NCBI RefSeq assembly: GCF_045679555.1
Contig: NW_027256019.1
Span: 7,501 to 71,500 of the forward strand
Direction of reading: 5' to 3'
From: Salvelinus alpinus
Taxonomy: Eukaryota > Chordata > Actinopteri > Salmoniformes > Salmonidae
DNA: 64,000 nucleotides
Part shown: positions 36,590 to 48,883 of the stretch, in pieces
Layout of the letters: each line of letters starts with the position of its first letter
How positions within the stretch are numbered: the first letter of the stretch is position 1
The notes under the pieces: generated by a model
Told to the model about the DNA's origin: nothing
Seen by the model: only the letters and a program-made list of their open reading frames with translations
Databases searched by the model: none
Position numbers and translations under genes: made by a program

Positions 36590-37090
36590 AAAAAGGCCTG
36601 ATCAGGACTTACACACAAAATATGCAAATGCCTGAGCAGGACTTACATAGAAAATAAACAAAGGCCTGGGCAGGACTTACATAGTGTAACGATCATCATT
36701 GCATGAAGAAGTGGACCAAAGCACAGCGTAGCAAGTGTTCATGATTTATTAATAAAACTGAACACGAAATAACAAAACAACAAAGAGAACGAAACCGAAA
36801 CAGTTCTGTCAGGAGCAGAAACACAAAACAGAAAACAACTACCCACAAAACACAGGTGGGAAAAGGCTACCTAAGTATGATTGAGAACCAGAGACAACGA
36901 TAGACAGCTGCCTCTGATTGAGAACCACACCAGGCCAAACACACAGAAATAGAAAACATTGAACACAAAACATAGAATGCCCACCCCAACTGACGCCCTG
37001 ACCAAACCAAAATAGAGATCTCTAAGGTCAGGGCGTGACACATAGAAAAGAAATAAAGGCCTGAGCAGGACTTACATAGAAAATAAATCA
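36590..37090. repeat. about 32-bp tandem repeat split by an LTR
   Basis: Four copies containing GGCCTG(A/G)(G/T)CAGGACTTACA and ATAGAAAATAAA: three at 36594-36684 and one at about 37060-37090. The solo LTR at 36685-37040 was inserted between them. Confidence 0.7.
36685..37040 (-). mobile_element. solo LTR with CATAG target duplication
   Basis: On the plus strand it begins TGTAACGATC and ends CAGGGCGTGACA, so the LTR reads TGTCACG to GTTACA on the minus strand. The 5-bp CATAG at 36680-36684 and 37041-37045 is a target-site duplication. Internal sequence is absent, so this is a solo LTR. It is related to the LTR at 38157-38539 through the GATTGAGAACCACACCAGG region. Confidence 0.88.
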
Positions 37091-37700
37091 AATAAAAGTA
37101 GGGCAACAGTGCATTACTGTAAAATAAAACAAAATACAACAGTGCATTACTGTAAAATAAAACAAAATAAAACAGTGCATTACAGTATATCACAACATGA
37201 ACAAAGGTTACAAAACAACAAAAAAAATCATTTTAGGAACAGCAACGCTTTGCAGCCATACTTGCGAACTTTTGCTTAAAACATGGTTAATACCCTGTGG
37301 TCTAAAATAGCTAAAGCTGATAGCTTTTCCCATAGGCCAACCTGAAATATTTATCCACGATGCTGGGGCCAACCAGCTGAGCAGATAATTATATCCAGTA
37401 ACAAAATGCTGTCTATCCAACACTTTTTCACTAAAGCATCCTTACCATAAGTCCACTGGCACGTTCTGAAACTTTAATTAACTGCATCACTAAACCTAAC
37501 CAGAAGTCCAACAGCATGTTCTTAAACTTTAATTAACTGCATCACATGCACAAATGTGTCTTGACAATTAGCTTACAGTGTTAGATGCCTAGTTCCTGAA
37601 AATGTTCCCAACTTGTGGCATAAGTTTGAATCCCCCATGGAGGGATCCTTTTTCCTTGGACATGTGGACTATCCTTCTCAACACGTCTCATCATCCCCTT
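37091..37700. other. intergenic, with short AACAGTGCATTACTGTAAAA duplications
   Basis: About three copies of a 33-bp word containing GTGCATTACTGTAAAATAAA lie at 37108-37190. The rest is unassigned A/T-rich sequence. Confidence 0.5.
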
Positions 37701-38156
37701 CAAACAATCAAATGTATTTATAAAGCCCTTCTTACATCAGCTGATGTCACAAAGTGCTGTACAGAAACCCAGCCTAAACCCCAAACAGCATGCAATGCAG
37801 GTGTAGAAGCACGGTGGCTAGGGGGAAAAAAATATTATAACAGAACATGGCCAAGATGTTCAAATGTTCATAGATGACCAGCAGGGTCAAATAATAATAA
37901 CCACAGTGGTTGTAGAGGGTGCAACAGGTCAGCACCTCAGGAGTAAATGTCAGTTGGCTTTTCATAGCCGATCATTCAGAGTATCTCTACCGCTCCTGCT
38001 GTCTCTAGATGGTTGAAAACAGCAGGTCTGGGACAAGTTAGTACGTCCGGTGAACAGGTCAGGGTTCCATAGCCACAGGCAGAACAGTTGAAACTAGAGC
38101 AGCAGCACGACCGGGTGGACTGGGGACAGCAAGGAGTCATCAGGCCAGGTAGTCAT
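37701..38156 (-). mobile_element. L2-like LINE 3' UTR fragment with internal deletion
   Basis: Shares TATTTATAAAGCCCTTCTTA, CAAAGTGCTGTACAGAAACC and ATTATAACAGAACATGGCCA with 45199-46620, but lacks about 100 bp after GCTAGG. It reads on the minus strand, with its 3' end at the left. Confidence 0.75.
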
Positions 38157-38539
38157 TGTCACGTTCCTGACCTTATTTCCTTTGTTTAGTCTTTGTTTAG
38201 TTGGTCAGGACGTGAGCTGGGTGGGTATATTCTATGTTTTGTGTTTCATTGGTTTAGGTGTGTCTTATTGGCCTGATATGGTTCTCAATCAGAGGCAGGT
38301 GTTTTACGTTGTCTCTGATTGGGAACCATATTAAGGTAGGCTGTTTTCACTGTTTGTGGGTGATTGTTCCTGTTCGTGCGTTCATTGTTTTTTTCTATGT
38401 TCACTAGTTCAGGACTGTAGCGTCGTTGGTTTCGTTCTGTTTATTGTTTTGTTCGTATTGAAGAGTATTCAAATAAATATGGATACATACCACGCTGCGA
38501 TTTGGTCCTCCTCTCTTCCACATTACGACGATCGTTACA
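38157..38539 (+). mobile_element. LTR of a retrotransposon
   Basis: Runs from TGTCACGTTCCTGACC to ATCGTTACA with TG/CA ends. Contains AATAAATATGGATACATACC, a possible polyadenylation signal. It is followed by retroelement-like internal sequence, so it is a 5' LTR. Confidence 0.82.
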
Positions 38540-38880
38540 GAATCACCCACCAAACTCGGACCAAGCAGCGTGGTAAGCGGTAGCAGCAGCAGCAGCAGGA
38601 GCAGGAGCAGCAATGTCAGGAGGAATGGACTTGGGAAGACGAACTGGACGGTAAGGGACCCTGGGTTCAAGCTGGAGAGTATCGCCGCCCTCGTGAAGAG
38701 CTGGAGGCAGCTAAAGCCGAGAGGCGGTGGTATGAGGAGGCAGCACGGAAGCGAGGCTGGAAGCCTGAGAGTCAGCCCCAAACATTTCTTGGGGGGTGGG
38801 GCTAAAGGGGAGTGTGGCGAAGTCAGGTAGGAGACCTGCGCCAACTCCCCGTGCTTACCGTGGAGAGCGAGAGCCATGAA
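38540..38880 (+). pseudogene. retroelement leader/gag remnant after the LTR
   Basis: A polar, Glu/Arg/Trp-rich open segment (EEWTWEDELDGKGPWVQAGE region, about 38617-38800) follows a CAG run and breaks off after GGGGTGGGGC. Similar leader-gag segments occur in fish LTR elements. No enzymatic domain is present. Confidence 0.6.
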
Positions 38881-38995
38881 TAAGTGGGACTCTCTGCCAA
38901 CACAGGTAACTCAAGCTAGCAACCCCCCCCCCACCCCAAAAAATGAAAATAACACCTTACTGCACAAAGGGGACTGAAGAGACACAGCCATTTAA

Positions 38996-39206
38996 TATAT
39001 ATTGTATTGTAATTTACACTGTACCATGTATTAGACCTAGATATTGTGTATATACTGACATGTAGGCTGTGTGACATTTTAAATGTATGTATTTCAGTCC
39101 TTGACTAATAGTGTTCTGTACTATGTATGATGTCATGTTTCATGTGGACCCCTGGTAGAGTAGCTGATGCTTTGGCAGCGGCTAATGGGGATTCTAATGA
39201 ATACCA
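38996..39206 (+). mobile_element. LINE 3' tail, second copy
   Basis: Almost identical to 19435-19645 (TGTACCATGTATTAGACCTA, GGCTAATGGGGATTCTAATG). No open frame. Confidence 0.8.
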
Positions 39207-39687
39207 AATACATGGACACATCTGAAATCAGGTTTCCTGATGGGACTGATAAATGCAGAAAATTGAAAATCAAAAGAAGCGCTCTACCACAGCTACAGCA
39301 CCATCTTAAATAAGCATATTTCATTCTGAGTTCGGACATATACCGTTTGCATGTTAAAAATATTTCTACAATGCATACTTTCAGTTTTTCCGAACTCACT
39401 TGCGCAAAAGAAGGATGCTATCGCTGGCACATGCGCAGATCACATACACCGCTAGTACTCTGATTAAGGTACTAATCATTTGAAAGATTGCTCAGAAAAT
39501 CTGGTGTTTTAATCGGTGTATGCTTACTTCGATTATGACCTTACGCCTACACAAAGGAAGATAAGTAGAGTAAGGCGTTCACGTGACTAATGGCATAATC
39601 AGAATCTAGTTATTAGTGTGCATGTAACCATACTGATATAGTTACTGTAGCACAGCTTTGCTGCAGCTTTTCAACTGTAATTTTTAA

Positions 39688-39875
39688 AAACATTTATTTA
39701 ACTAGGCAAGTCAGTTAAGAACAGCTTATTATTTTCAATGACAGCCTAGGAACAGTGTGTTAACTGCCTTGTTCAGAAAGACAGATTTTTATCTTGTCAG
39801 CTCAGGGATTTGATCTTGCAACCGTTTGGTTACAAGTCCAACACTCTAACCACTAGGCTACCTGCCACCCCAGTA
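39688..39875 (-). mobile_element. tRNA-derived SINE, inverted
   Basis: The tail TTATTTAACTAGGCAAGTCA is at the left and the tRNA-like head, CTAACCACTAGGCTACCTGC on the plus strand, at the right. The box B-like TGATCTTGCAACC lies between. Same family as 56895-57062 and 58228-59010. Confidence 0.82.
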
Positions 39876-39892
39876 TTTCACTAGTCTATACA

Positions 39893-40003
39893 CCCTTTTT
39901 ATTTTTTATTTAACCTTTATTAAGAACAAATTCTTATTTTACAGTGACGGCCTACCCCTAACCCGGACGGCGCTGGGCCAATTGTGCGCCGCCCTATGGG
40001 GCC
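39893..40003 (-). mobile_element. SINE fragment, inverted
   Basis: AACCTTTATTAAGAACAAAT, GACGGCCTACCCCTAACCC and GGCCAATTGTGCGCCGCCCT. This is the 3' half of the SINE type seen at 12392-12627. Confidence 0.8.
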
Positions 40004-42699
40004 CTTATATTATATAGGGAACTGGTGTTTCCTTAGCTAGGGCTAACACTGAGGACTTGTGAAGAGCAGAATCAACAACCAAACAGTTGCTCTGTGAGAA
40101 GGTGTTAACGTTCAGTTAGCCATTGTTATGGTACCTCCATCTGCCGGCCTTTGCGCTATTGTTATGTAAACGCAGGCTGAAAATACCAGCGGCCTGGCTT
40201 TGGTCCTAAGTGAGAGCAGGTCTGCCGGAGCCATGGCCCAGTGAGACATGAATGTTGGCTGGCGTAAACTGAAACAGAAAATTCTGAGGCTTTTAGTTTT
40301 GGATAAAACACTGGGGTAAATCCTGTATGGAAATAAATCAAAACATGTACTTGGTGCTGAAATCGATCCACATGTACTTGGTGCTGAAATCGATCCGTCT
40401 GCCCCCTCTAGTGGATAATGTTTGTAAAATAGAGGCGCAGAAGAGCTGAGTACATCATTGACCATGTTTTATGCATTACCGAAAGTCTCTAAATGCATGG
40501 TTAAACATGCATAGATATCAAGGAAATATCTCGCAAAATACCTTTGCTAGTCATAGCATGCTGAGCGATGTGACCTTTGTCCGAGTTTGCCACTGGTCAG
40601 ATATTCTACATTTCCTCTAAATGCATGCTTCATTCAACTACATAGGAATATTATTTTTATGAAAAGGCCAATGTGTGTTAATTTTTATATACTATATGAT
40701 TTGACTCTAGCGTCAAAATGAACTAGAACCTTCTGTAACTACACACAACTTGGCCAATTAATTATAGTCCCCATTCAAATTCAACCAATCACTGAGTGTA
40801 AACAACAAAACAAACCACATCCCCAGGGAAAGTATATATTTAAAGTGCCTAAACTTTCCCTGTATACTAATTTACCTTAGTCATGAGTCGTAATTTACCT
40901 TAGTCATGAGTTAAATGATCACCGCCTTTTTATTTGCTAGATATCTAGCTTTCGGCCAATCACATAACAAGCTATATTTAATGACAAATAAAATAGCTTT
41001 CTCACGAAAGCAGCTCTGACTGAGGCAAAGGAGGATAGCCGTGTATTTGCCTGTATAGGTATAAGGGGGTATTTAAATCATGGTTACCCCAATACCCTGG
41101 TTATTACCACAATCTCACACATAACATGCCAATAGCATAATCTCAACCCAGTTAAATTAAGTGATAATGTTTCCATTAGTTTCTAACAGTGTATATAAGC
41201 TTATAAAGCTATAACAAAAAAAATGCATTACAAAACTGCACAATGTTTCAATATACTTCTGTATGACAGAGCATTCCTTTCTATGTCTATGGTATAAACT
41301 GGATCATTGCCTGTTGCACGGGGATAAACGAGTTACTATGACGGATAAACTGGCGCTCAAGGTTCATGGAAGGTTGAGTGGTTTTTCGATTGAATGCACA
41401 CACAACAATGAATTTGAACAGGCGAAGTCAACAGTCGTCTGTTTCCTGCCTGTAGCTGGGTCCTGTATGGAAGCCCGTGCGAGGCTGTCCCGGAGACCCC
41501 GCGCTGCCTGCACCTCTCGTCTTGGGTGAGTTTGTGACAATGTAGCAATTTCTCTATTAATCTGAATAACTAGAATAAAGCTACAACATTTGCTGACTGC
41601 AAACCTCGATCAAAACTCCGTAGTCCTTGCATGGCAAGGCGTTTCATTTTCCAACAAATTCCCAAGCACACCCCCTTGTCCAAGAGTATTCCAACATTAA
41701 CTCATATTTTGCTTTCAAGGAGCTAGCTACGCAATTGCATTTAAGGCAAACAGAATAATGCGTCATGCAAGCTGGAGTGCAACGCTGCCGTGCATTATAA
41801 ACGCGTTGATACTAAACCCGCTTGTGATGTTTTAAATGTCAAATGTATACTACGTCGGAATCTGTTAACACGAATGTTGATAGTCAGTTAGCTACCTAGC
41901 AGCTAATGCTAACGAAAAGGAAACTGCACCAAAAGCTTCAAATAGTTAGCAAATTCAGACAATTAGCTACATGCATCAAACGAACATGCGAATTATTTTA
42001 GAGGACACTGTAGTTACAGGGGAAAACGACTATCATGTAAATACATTAGATGCATTCAACACTAGTTAGCGTCTCGCAGTGTCCCTCCTTTCATATGCTG
42101 TGCACCGCTCATCTCTGCTGGCTGTGCAATGGCTACGACCGCTTCAGCTTGCTACCGACATTCTGGAGAGCGGCAAATGGACCTTTCTCCCCTTTATATA
42201 GCACACTGGTGTTATCGGCGTCAATCCGGTGCTCGGGTGTCCGCCTACCTAAACTCACAATCTGATCTACCGTTAGCTTGCTACGACTCAGCTTGTTTTT
42301 GTCTGACTCGATAAGATCATAGTAGAGAGATTTAAAACATAGCTGCTTTCAGCAACATCTTTGCACAGCTTGCATCAATATTTGGCAACTCTGAATTGAG
42401 CTTCTATTCTTTGCTTATATTAAACACATCTATAACAAGAATGATGACGGAGTGAGTGTGAACCGCACACTTTTACCTCGAGTGTATTTGACGTTAATCT
42501 ATAATCTGTTGTTGAGAACCTATTTGTTATGGCTTTTCAACATCTGCCATATTGTATTTGGTACAAATCATTGGCTAAATTATAGACTTCTAGAATCTGG
42601 TAAGATTATGTGGCTGTTGAACAAGTTGAGATAACTAAATTGGTTTTTACCTTAGATTGGAAACTCATGATCAAAACATATAGATCCAATGGTTGTACA
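40004..42699. other. intergenic, no supported gene; possible noncoding first exon
   Basis: Nearly repeat-free DNA. A 27-bp direct duplication containing ACATGTACTTGGTGCTGAAA lies at 40344-40397. A small GC-rich patch at about 41460-41527 ends in CTCGTCTTGG|GTGAGTTTGT, a good splice donor on the plus strand. It could be an untranslated first exon of BICRA, which must have one upstream. This is a guess from position and base composition only. Confidence 0.3.
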
Positions 42700-42757
42700 A
42701 CTTGTAAGTCGCTCTGGATAAGAGCGTCTGCTAAATGACTTAAATGTAAATGTACAG
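42700..42757 (+). mobile_element. SINE/MITE-type tail fragment
   Basis: GTAAGTCGCTCTGGATAAGA and GCGTCTGCTAAATGAC, a sequence widespread at the ends of fish SINEs. Only the tail is present. Confidence 0.7.
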
Positions 42758-42857
42758 ATCGGGAGAGGTCTGTCCATAATAAAGAGATGCTTTGCTTTTT
42801 TGACCCCACACTCAACAAAGCAAGTCCTGCAGGCTCTAGTTTTATATTGATTGTTGT

Positions 42858-43350
42858 CCAGTCATATGGTAAAATGCTGCAAAGAAAGACCTAGTTAAAC
42901 TGCAGCTGGCCCAGAACAGAGCGACATGTCTTGCTCTTTATTATAATCAGAGGGCTAATTATAATACTATGCATGCCAGTCTCTCTTGGCTAAGAGTAGA
43001 GGAAAGACACTTATTGTTTTTGCTAGAAATATTAATATGTTGGAAATTCCAAATGGTTTGCATAGTCAATTTACACACAGCACTGAAACACACACTTATC
43101 CCACCAGACATGACACCAGGGGTCTTTTCACAGTCCCCAGGTCCAGAACAAATTCAAGAAAACGTACAGTATTATACAGAGCCATGATTGCATGGAACTC
43201 CCATCTTATATAGCGCAAGTGAACAGCAAACCTGGTTTCAAAAACCCAATAAAGCAACACCTCACGGCACCACGTGACCTACTTGTTGTGTGTATGAACT
43301 GACATGTATGTGTAACTGATAGATACACACCACATGTTGCCTTGGTGTTT
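42858..43350 (+). mobile_element. LINE ORF2 C-terminal remnant
   Basis: Encodes LVKLQLAQNRATCLALYYNQ, then SLSWLRVEERHLLFLLEI with a frame change. This is the post-RT region of L2-like LINEs. Its 3' part is interrupted by the Tc1-like insertion at 43360; a LINE-like GGACCCCAATAAGACTAGCT tail resumes at about 44925. Confidence 0.8.
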
Positions 43351-43359
43351 TTAAATGTA

Positions 43360-44882
43360 CAGTACCAGTCAAAAGTTTGGACACACCTACTCATTCCAGG
43401 GTTTCTTTATTTTTACTATTTTCTACATTGTAGAATAATAGTGAAGACATCAAAACTATGAAATAACACATATGGAATCATGTAGTAACCAAAAAAGTGT
43501 TAAACATATCAAAATATATTTTATATTCTTCAAAGTAGCCACCCTTTGCCTTGATGACAACTTTGCACACTCTTGGCATTCTGTCAACCAGCTTCATGAG
43601 GTAGTCACCTGGAATGCATTTCAATTAACAGGTGTGCCTTGTTAAAAGTTCATTTGTGCAATTTCTTTCCTTCTTAATGCGTTTGAGCCAATCAGTTGTG
43701 TTGTGACAAGGTAGGGTTGGTATACAGAAGATAGTACTATTTGGTACAAGACCAAGTCCATATTATGGCAAGAACAGCTCAAATAAGCAAAGAGAAACGA
43801 CAGTCTATCATTACTTTAAGACATGAAGATCAGTCAATACGGAACATTTCAAGAACTTTGAAAGTTTCTTCATGTGCAGTCGCAAAAACCATCAAGTGCT
43901 ATGAGGAAACTGGTTCTCATGAGGACCGCCACAAGAAAGGAAGACCCAGAGTTACCTCTGCTGCAGAGGATAAGTTCATTAGTTACCAGCCTCAGAAATT
44001 GCAGCACAAATAAATGCTTCAGTAGCAGACACATGTCAACATCAACTGTTCAGAGGAGACTGCGTGAATCAGGCCTTCATGGTCCAATAAGAAGAAGAGA
44101 CTTGCTTGTGCCAAGAAACACGAGCAATGGACATTAGACCAGTGGAAATCTGTCCTTTAGTCTGATGAATCCAAATTTGATATTTTTGGTTCCAACCGCC
44201 ATGTGTTTGTGAGACGCAGAGTTGGAGAACCATGATCTCCGCATTGTGTGGTTCCCACCATGAAGCATGGAGGTGTGATGGTGTGGGGGTGCTTTGTGGT
44301 AACACTGTCAGTGATTTAAATTATTTATTTATTTTTTAATTCAAGGCTTTCTTAACCAGCATGGCTACCACAGCATTCTGCAGCGATACGTCAACCCGTC
44401 TGGTTTGGGCTTAGTGGGACTATCATTTGTTTTTAAACAAGACAATGACCCAACACACCTCCAGGCTGTGTAAGGACTATTTGACCAAGAAGGAGAGTGT
44501 TGGAGTGCTTTATCAGATGACCTGGCCTCCACAATCACCAGACCTCAAACAAATTGAGATGGTTTGGGATGAGTTGGACTGCAGAGTGAAGGAAAAGCAG
44601 CCAACAAGTGCTCAGCATATGTGGGAACTCCTTCAAGACAGTTGGAAAAGCATTCCAGGTGAAGCTGGTTGAGAGAGAATGCCAAGAGTGTGCCAAGTGG
44701 TTATCAAGGCAAAGGGTGGCTACTTTGAATAATCTAAAATATATTTTCCTTTGTTTTACACTTTTGGGTTACTGCATGATTATATAAGTATTATTTCATA
44801 GTTTTCATTATTATTCTACGATGTAAAAATTAAGGAAAAACCCTTGAATGAGTAGGTATGTCCGAACTTTTGACTGGTACTG
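43360..44882 (+). mobile_element. Tc1-like transposon, nearly full length
   Basis: The terminal inverted repeats begin CAGTACCAGTCAAAAGTTTG at the left and end TTTTGACTGGTACTG at the right. TA is duplicated at 43358-43359 and 44883-44884. The transposase from about 43765 begins ARTAQISKEKRQSIITLRHE with a helix-turn-helix, then frameshifts repeatedly. Its DDE region is visible near 44430-44620 (QDNDPTHLQAV-like, DLKQIEMVWDEL). It is dead. It sits inside a LINE 3' region. Confidence 0.92.
43741..44672 (+). pseudogene. Tc1-like transposase pseudogene
   Basis: The N-terminal paired-like DNA-binding part spans 43765-44013 and the middle part 43874-44137 in another frame. An A/T-rich insertion lies near 44320-44345, and a C-terminal part runs at 44427-44672. 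At least three frame changes and an internal stop prevent translation. Confidence 0.85.
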
Positions 44883-44924
44883 TATGTACATTGTAAAGTA
44901 TTTAGCCTGTAATGTATTTTTTGT

Positions 44925-45198
44925 TGTCGGACCCCAATAAGACTAGCTGGCTAGTTCTTAGAGTCAATGTGGGGATTACCTCGTCTATGCACTTTTTGAT
45001 GAATCCTGTGACTGTTGTGGTAAACTCCTCAATGTTATGGGATGTGTCCCGGAACATATCCCACTCTTTACTAGCAAAACACTCTTGTAGCCCCACATCA
45101 CTTTCATATTGTGCGCATCACTGGTACTTCCTGTTTGTAAACAGAAAGCAGAAGGCTATGTATGTCATTTGCCCTGATGGTCTGTGTGAGTAAAGTTA
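44925..45198. other. LINE 3' tail and unassigned sequence
   Basis: GGACCCCAATAAGACTAGCT near 44933 looks like the LINE tail split by the Tc1 insertion. The remainder is unassigned. Confidence 0.4.
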
Positions 45199-46620
45199 AT
45201 CAATCAATCAAATGTATTTATAAAGCCCTTCTTACATCAGCTGATATCTCAAAGTGCTGTACAGAAACCCAGCCTAAAACTCCAAACAGCAAGCAATGCA
45301 GGTGTAGAAGCACAGTGGCTAGGAAAAACTCCCTAGAAAGGCCAAAACCTAGGAAGAAACCTAGAGAGGAACCAGGCTATGAGGGGTGGGCCAGTCCTCT
45401 TCTGACTGTGTCGGGTGGAGATTATAACAGAACATGGCCAAGATGTTCAAATGTTCATAGATGACCAGCAGGGTCAAATAATAATAATCACAGTAGTTGT
45501 CGAGGGTGCAACAGGTCAGCACCGCAGGAGTAAATGTCAGTTAGCTTTTCATAGCCGATCATTGAGAGTATCTCTACCGCTCCTGCTGTCTCTAGAGAGT
45601 TGAAAACAGCAGGTCTGGGACAGGTAGCACGTCCGGTGAACAGGGCAGGGTTCCATAGCCGCAGGCAGAACAGTTGAAACTGGAACAGCAGCATGGCCAG
45701 GTGGACTGGGGACAGCAAGGAGTCATCATGCCAGGTAGTGCTGAGGCATGGTCCTAGGGCTTAGGTCCTCAGAGAGAGAGAGAAAGAGAGAATTAGACAG
45801 CATGCACATTCACACAGGACACCGGATAAGACAGGAGAAATACTCGAGATATAACAGACTGACCCTAGCCCCCCGACACAAACTATGGTAGCATAAATAC
45901 TGGAGGCTGAGACAGGAGTGGTCGGCAGACGCTGTGGCCCAGTCCGATGATACTCCCGGACAGGGCCAAACAGGCAGGATATAACCCCACCCACTTTGCC
46001 AAAGCACAGCCCCCACACCACTAGAGGGATATCATCAACCACCAACTTACCATCCTGAAACAAGGCCGAGTATAGCCCACAAAGATCTCCGCCACGGCAC
46101 AACCCAAGGGGGGACGCCAACCCGGACAGGAAGATCACGTCAGTGACTCAACCCACTCAAGGGACGCACCCCTCCTAGGGACGGCATGGAAGAGCACCAG
46201 TAAGCCAGTGACTCAGCCCCTGTAATAGGGTTAGAGGCAGAGAATCCCAGTGGAGAGAAGGGAACCGGCCAGGCAGAGACAGCAAGGGCGGTTCATCGCT
46301 CCGGTGCCTTTCTGTTCATCTTCACACTCCTGGGCCAGACTACACTCAATCATAGGACCTACTGAAGAGATGAGTCTTCAGTAAAGACTTAAAGGTTGAG
46401 ACCGAGTCTGCGTCTCTCACATGGGTAGGCAGACCATTCCATAAAAATGGAGCTCTATAGGAGAAAGCCCTGCCTCCAGCTGTTTGCTTAGAAATTCTAG
46501 GGACAGTAAGGAGGCCTGCGTCTTGTGACCGTAGCATACGTGTAGGTATGTACGGCAGGACCAAATCGGAGAGATGGGTAGGAGCAAGCCCATGTAATGC
46601 TTTTTAGGTTAGCAGTAAAA
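45199..46620 (-). mobile_element. L2-like LINE 3' end (C-terminal ORF and long 3' UTR)
   Basis: On the minus strand 46564-46346 encodes LLTVPRISKQTAGGRAFSYR APFLWNGLP and FKSLLKTHLFSRSY, the usual C-terminus of fish LINE ORF2. The 3' UTR follows and ends at the left in an AATCAATCAATCAAATG run (TGATTGAT-type tail). Related pieces lie at 37701-38156, and a scrap at 54262-54310. The 5' part is missing. Confidence 0.8.
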
Positions 46621-46742
46621 CCTTAATAAGTCAAGTCAATCTGGAAAGTTTGAATTTGTCCTTTCAATTTTTCAACCGATTATTAATTCACCAATTTTTT
46701 TTCTTCTAGTGATTTTAGTCAAGCTTTGCCTACTAGCGCCAT

Positions 46743-46972
46743 CTTTCCCTAATGTTCTGCTCAGGTCTGTGGGTGGGCAATGTTCTGCTCCGGTCTGTGG
46801 GTGGGCAATGTTCTGCTCCGGTCTGTGGGTGGGCAATGTTCTGCTCAGGTCTGTGGGTGGGCAATGTTCTGCTCCGGTCTGTGGGTGGGCAATGTTCTGC
46901 TCCGGTCTGTGGGTGGGCAATGTCCTGCTCAGGTCTGTGGGTGGGCAATGTCCTGCTCAGGTCTGTGGGCAA
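46743..46972. repeat. minisatellite, 28-bp unit, about 8 copies
   Basis: The unit contains GTTCTGCTC(C/A)GGTCTGTGGG then TGGGCAAT. Six frames stay open across it, an artefact of the short period. Confidence 0.93.
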
Positions 46973-48146
46973 TTTTGATTCGATTGTATGGTTACAGTTT
47001 AATTTCTCGAGGAAAAAAACATTCTAATGTTGCAAACACAGCCTGCTTCATATATTTGAGCATATTTCAGCATATTTGAGCATATTTGAGCATATTTGAG
47101 ATACTTTACTTCATGATTTTAAAGGCCTGTCGACTTGATGTTTAGTCTACTTCATGTTTTGTGTTTTGGCATGGAAAATCAAGTTTAGTGGCATGGCGAT
47201 GCTGTGATTAGGTTCAGGACGCAATGAGGAGCATGTAGCCTATAACCTTGGTGGAAGTCTGTTCTTTCGGCCAGAACAGAAAATGGAGGGGAATACCACA
47301 ACTTCCCCCTAAATGATTATCACATGTCTGTGGAGGGACAGGTTTCCTAGAGTGTGACGGAGAGCCGTCTCCAAAGCATGTCACCGGCTAACCCATTCCT
47401 AGACGCTGACTACCTTTAGTGCCTATTGACGATATTATCTTCTGGCCGGGGGAGTTTTGTTGCGAGCCCCGACACTCATTCTGCAAGTTTTAAACGCATG
47501 GCCTGTGTTGGAAACATACGTTCCGTATCTTTCATATCAGCAAAACGGTAACATTACTACTTTATAAGGTTAGTGTTCTCACACGGCCATACTTCTGTGT
47601 TACAGCGCTTGTTTAAGGAAGAACTAGGCGGATACCTGTGCTAATTGTCTATCTAGCGTGCTCTGAACACCTGTGTGTAAGCTACCTGGGGAGGAAGTGA
47701 TGTGGCTCAGCTGGAGCTTGTGGATCTGTGCTAAACTGCTTCAGGAAGTGGTTTTATTTTTATTTGAAAGATTCTTTCTCGCTGATATGAAAGAAAAGGG
47801 ACATATGTTTCGAAAAGCCATTTCGCAAGCGAATATTGACATTTCTAAACGTTAAAACACAGCAATTGGAATTATAGTAAACACGCAGCTGAAAAGTCTA
47901 CCCTACGGCGAAGGTTTTTCCAGAACTAGTCACTGCCTAGCTGGTTGGATTCTATGAACTAATATCCACCTTGAGAAAGATATACATTTGATATTGATGC
48001 AGTGAAACTGTGAGCATGATGCACCTCTTGATAGTGTGCATTTTATTTAACATTTATTTAAACGGATTCACATTGAGAATGATTTAGATCTGTATCTATT
48101 TAATAAAAGCAATCCCATTCAACTACATAGAGGTCCTCAATCAATA
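46973..48146. other. intergenic or BICRA 5' region, unassigned
   Basis: A CATATTTGAG decamer is repeated at 47058-47100. The rest is unique-looking. A 60-codon open frame at 47673-47855 has no recognisable homology and is not called. Confidence 0.4.
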
Positions 48147-48650
48147 ATGTTAACTGCCTGAGTGGCACCAGCCCATCTAGCTGCCTGAGTGGCACCAGCC
48201 CATCTAGCTGCCTGAGTGGCACCAGCCCATCTAGCTGCCTGAGTGGCACCAGCCCATCTAGCTGCCTGAGTGGCACCAGCCCATCTAGCTGCCTGAGTGG
48301 CACCAGCCCATCTAGCTGCCTGAGTGGCACCAGCCCATCTAGCTGCCTGAGTGGCACCAGCCCATCTAGCTGCCTGAGTGGCACCAGCCCATCTAGCTGC
48401 CTGAGTGGCACCAGCCCATCTAGCTGCCTGAGTGGCACCAGCCCATCTAGCTGCCTGAGTGGCACCAGCCCATCTAGCTGCCTGAGTGGCACCAGCCCAT
48501 CTAGCTGCCTGAGTGGCACCAGCCCATCTAGCTGCCTGAGTGGCACCAGCCCATCTAGCTGCCTGAGTGGCACCAGCCCATCTAGCTGCCTGAGTGGCAC
48601 CAGCCCATCTAGCTGCCTGAGTGGCACCAGCCCATCTAGCTGCCTTGAAC
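48147..48650. repeat. minisatellite, 27-bp unit, about 18 copies
   Basis: Unit CTGCCTGAGTGGCACCAGCC CATCTAG, essentially without variation, so recently expanded or sequence-homogenised. With a period of 9 codons, two minus frames are open for 176 and 189 codons as artefacts. Confidence 0.96.
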
Positions 48651-48883
48651 TCTGCAGATTGTTCCACAAATTAGATTAGAAATTAGATTTTCCCAAATCT
48701 GTGGAGATTGGAGGGATCTCTAGTGTTATCCATTCCTGTCAACGGGTTTGGTAACTTAGAATTTTAATCTTAATTAATGATGTTACTTATAGGGGGAGTT
48801 TCTGTTAGATTGCTTTGTAATTAAATAAGAGTATGCAGCTTTCTTCTTAGACAGAGAGGTCTGTATGCTCCCTGTCGTCTGTA

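Noticed and set aside
41263..41529. 88-codon protein ending at a splice-like site
   Set aside because: No homology recognised. Kept only as a possible untranslated exon because of the GC patch and donor.
48100..48669. 189- and 176-codon frames
   Set aside because: Translation of a 27-bp repeat in two frames at once.
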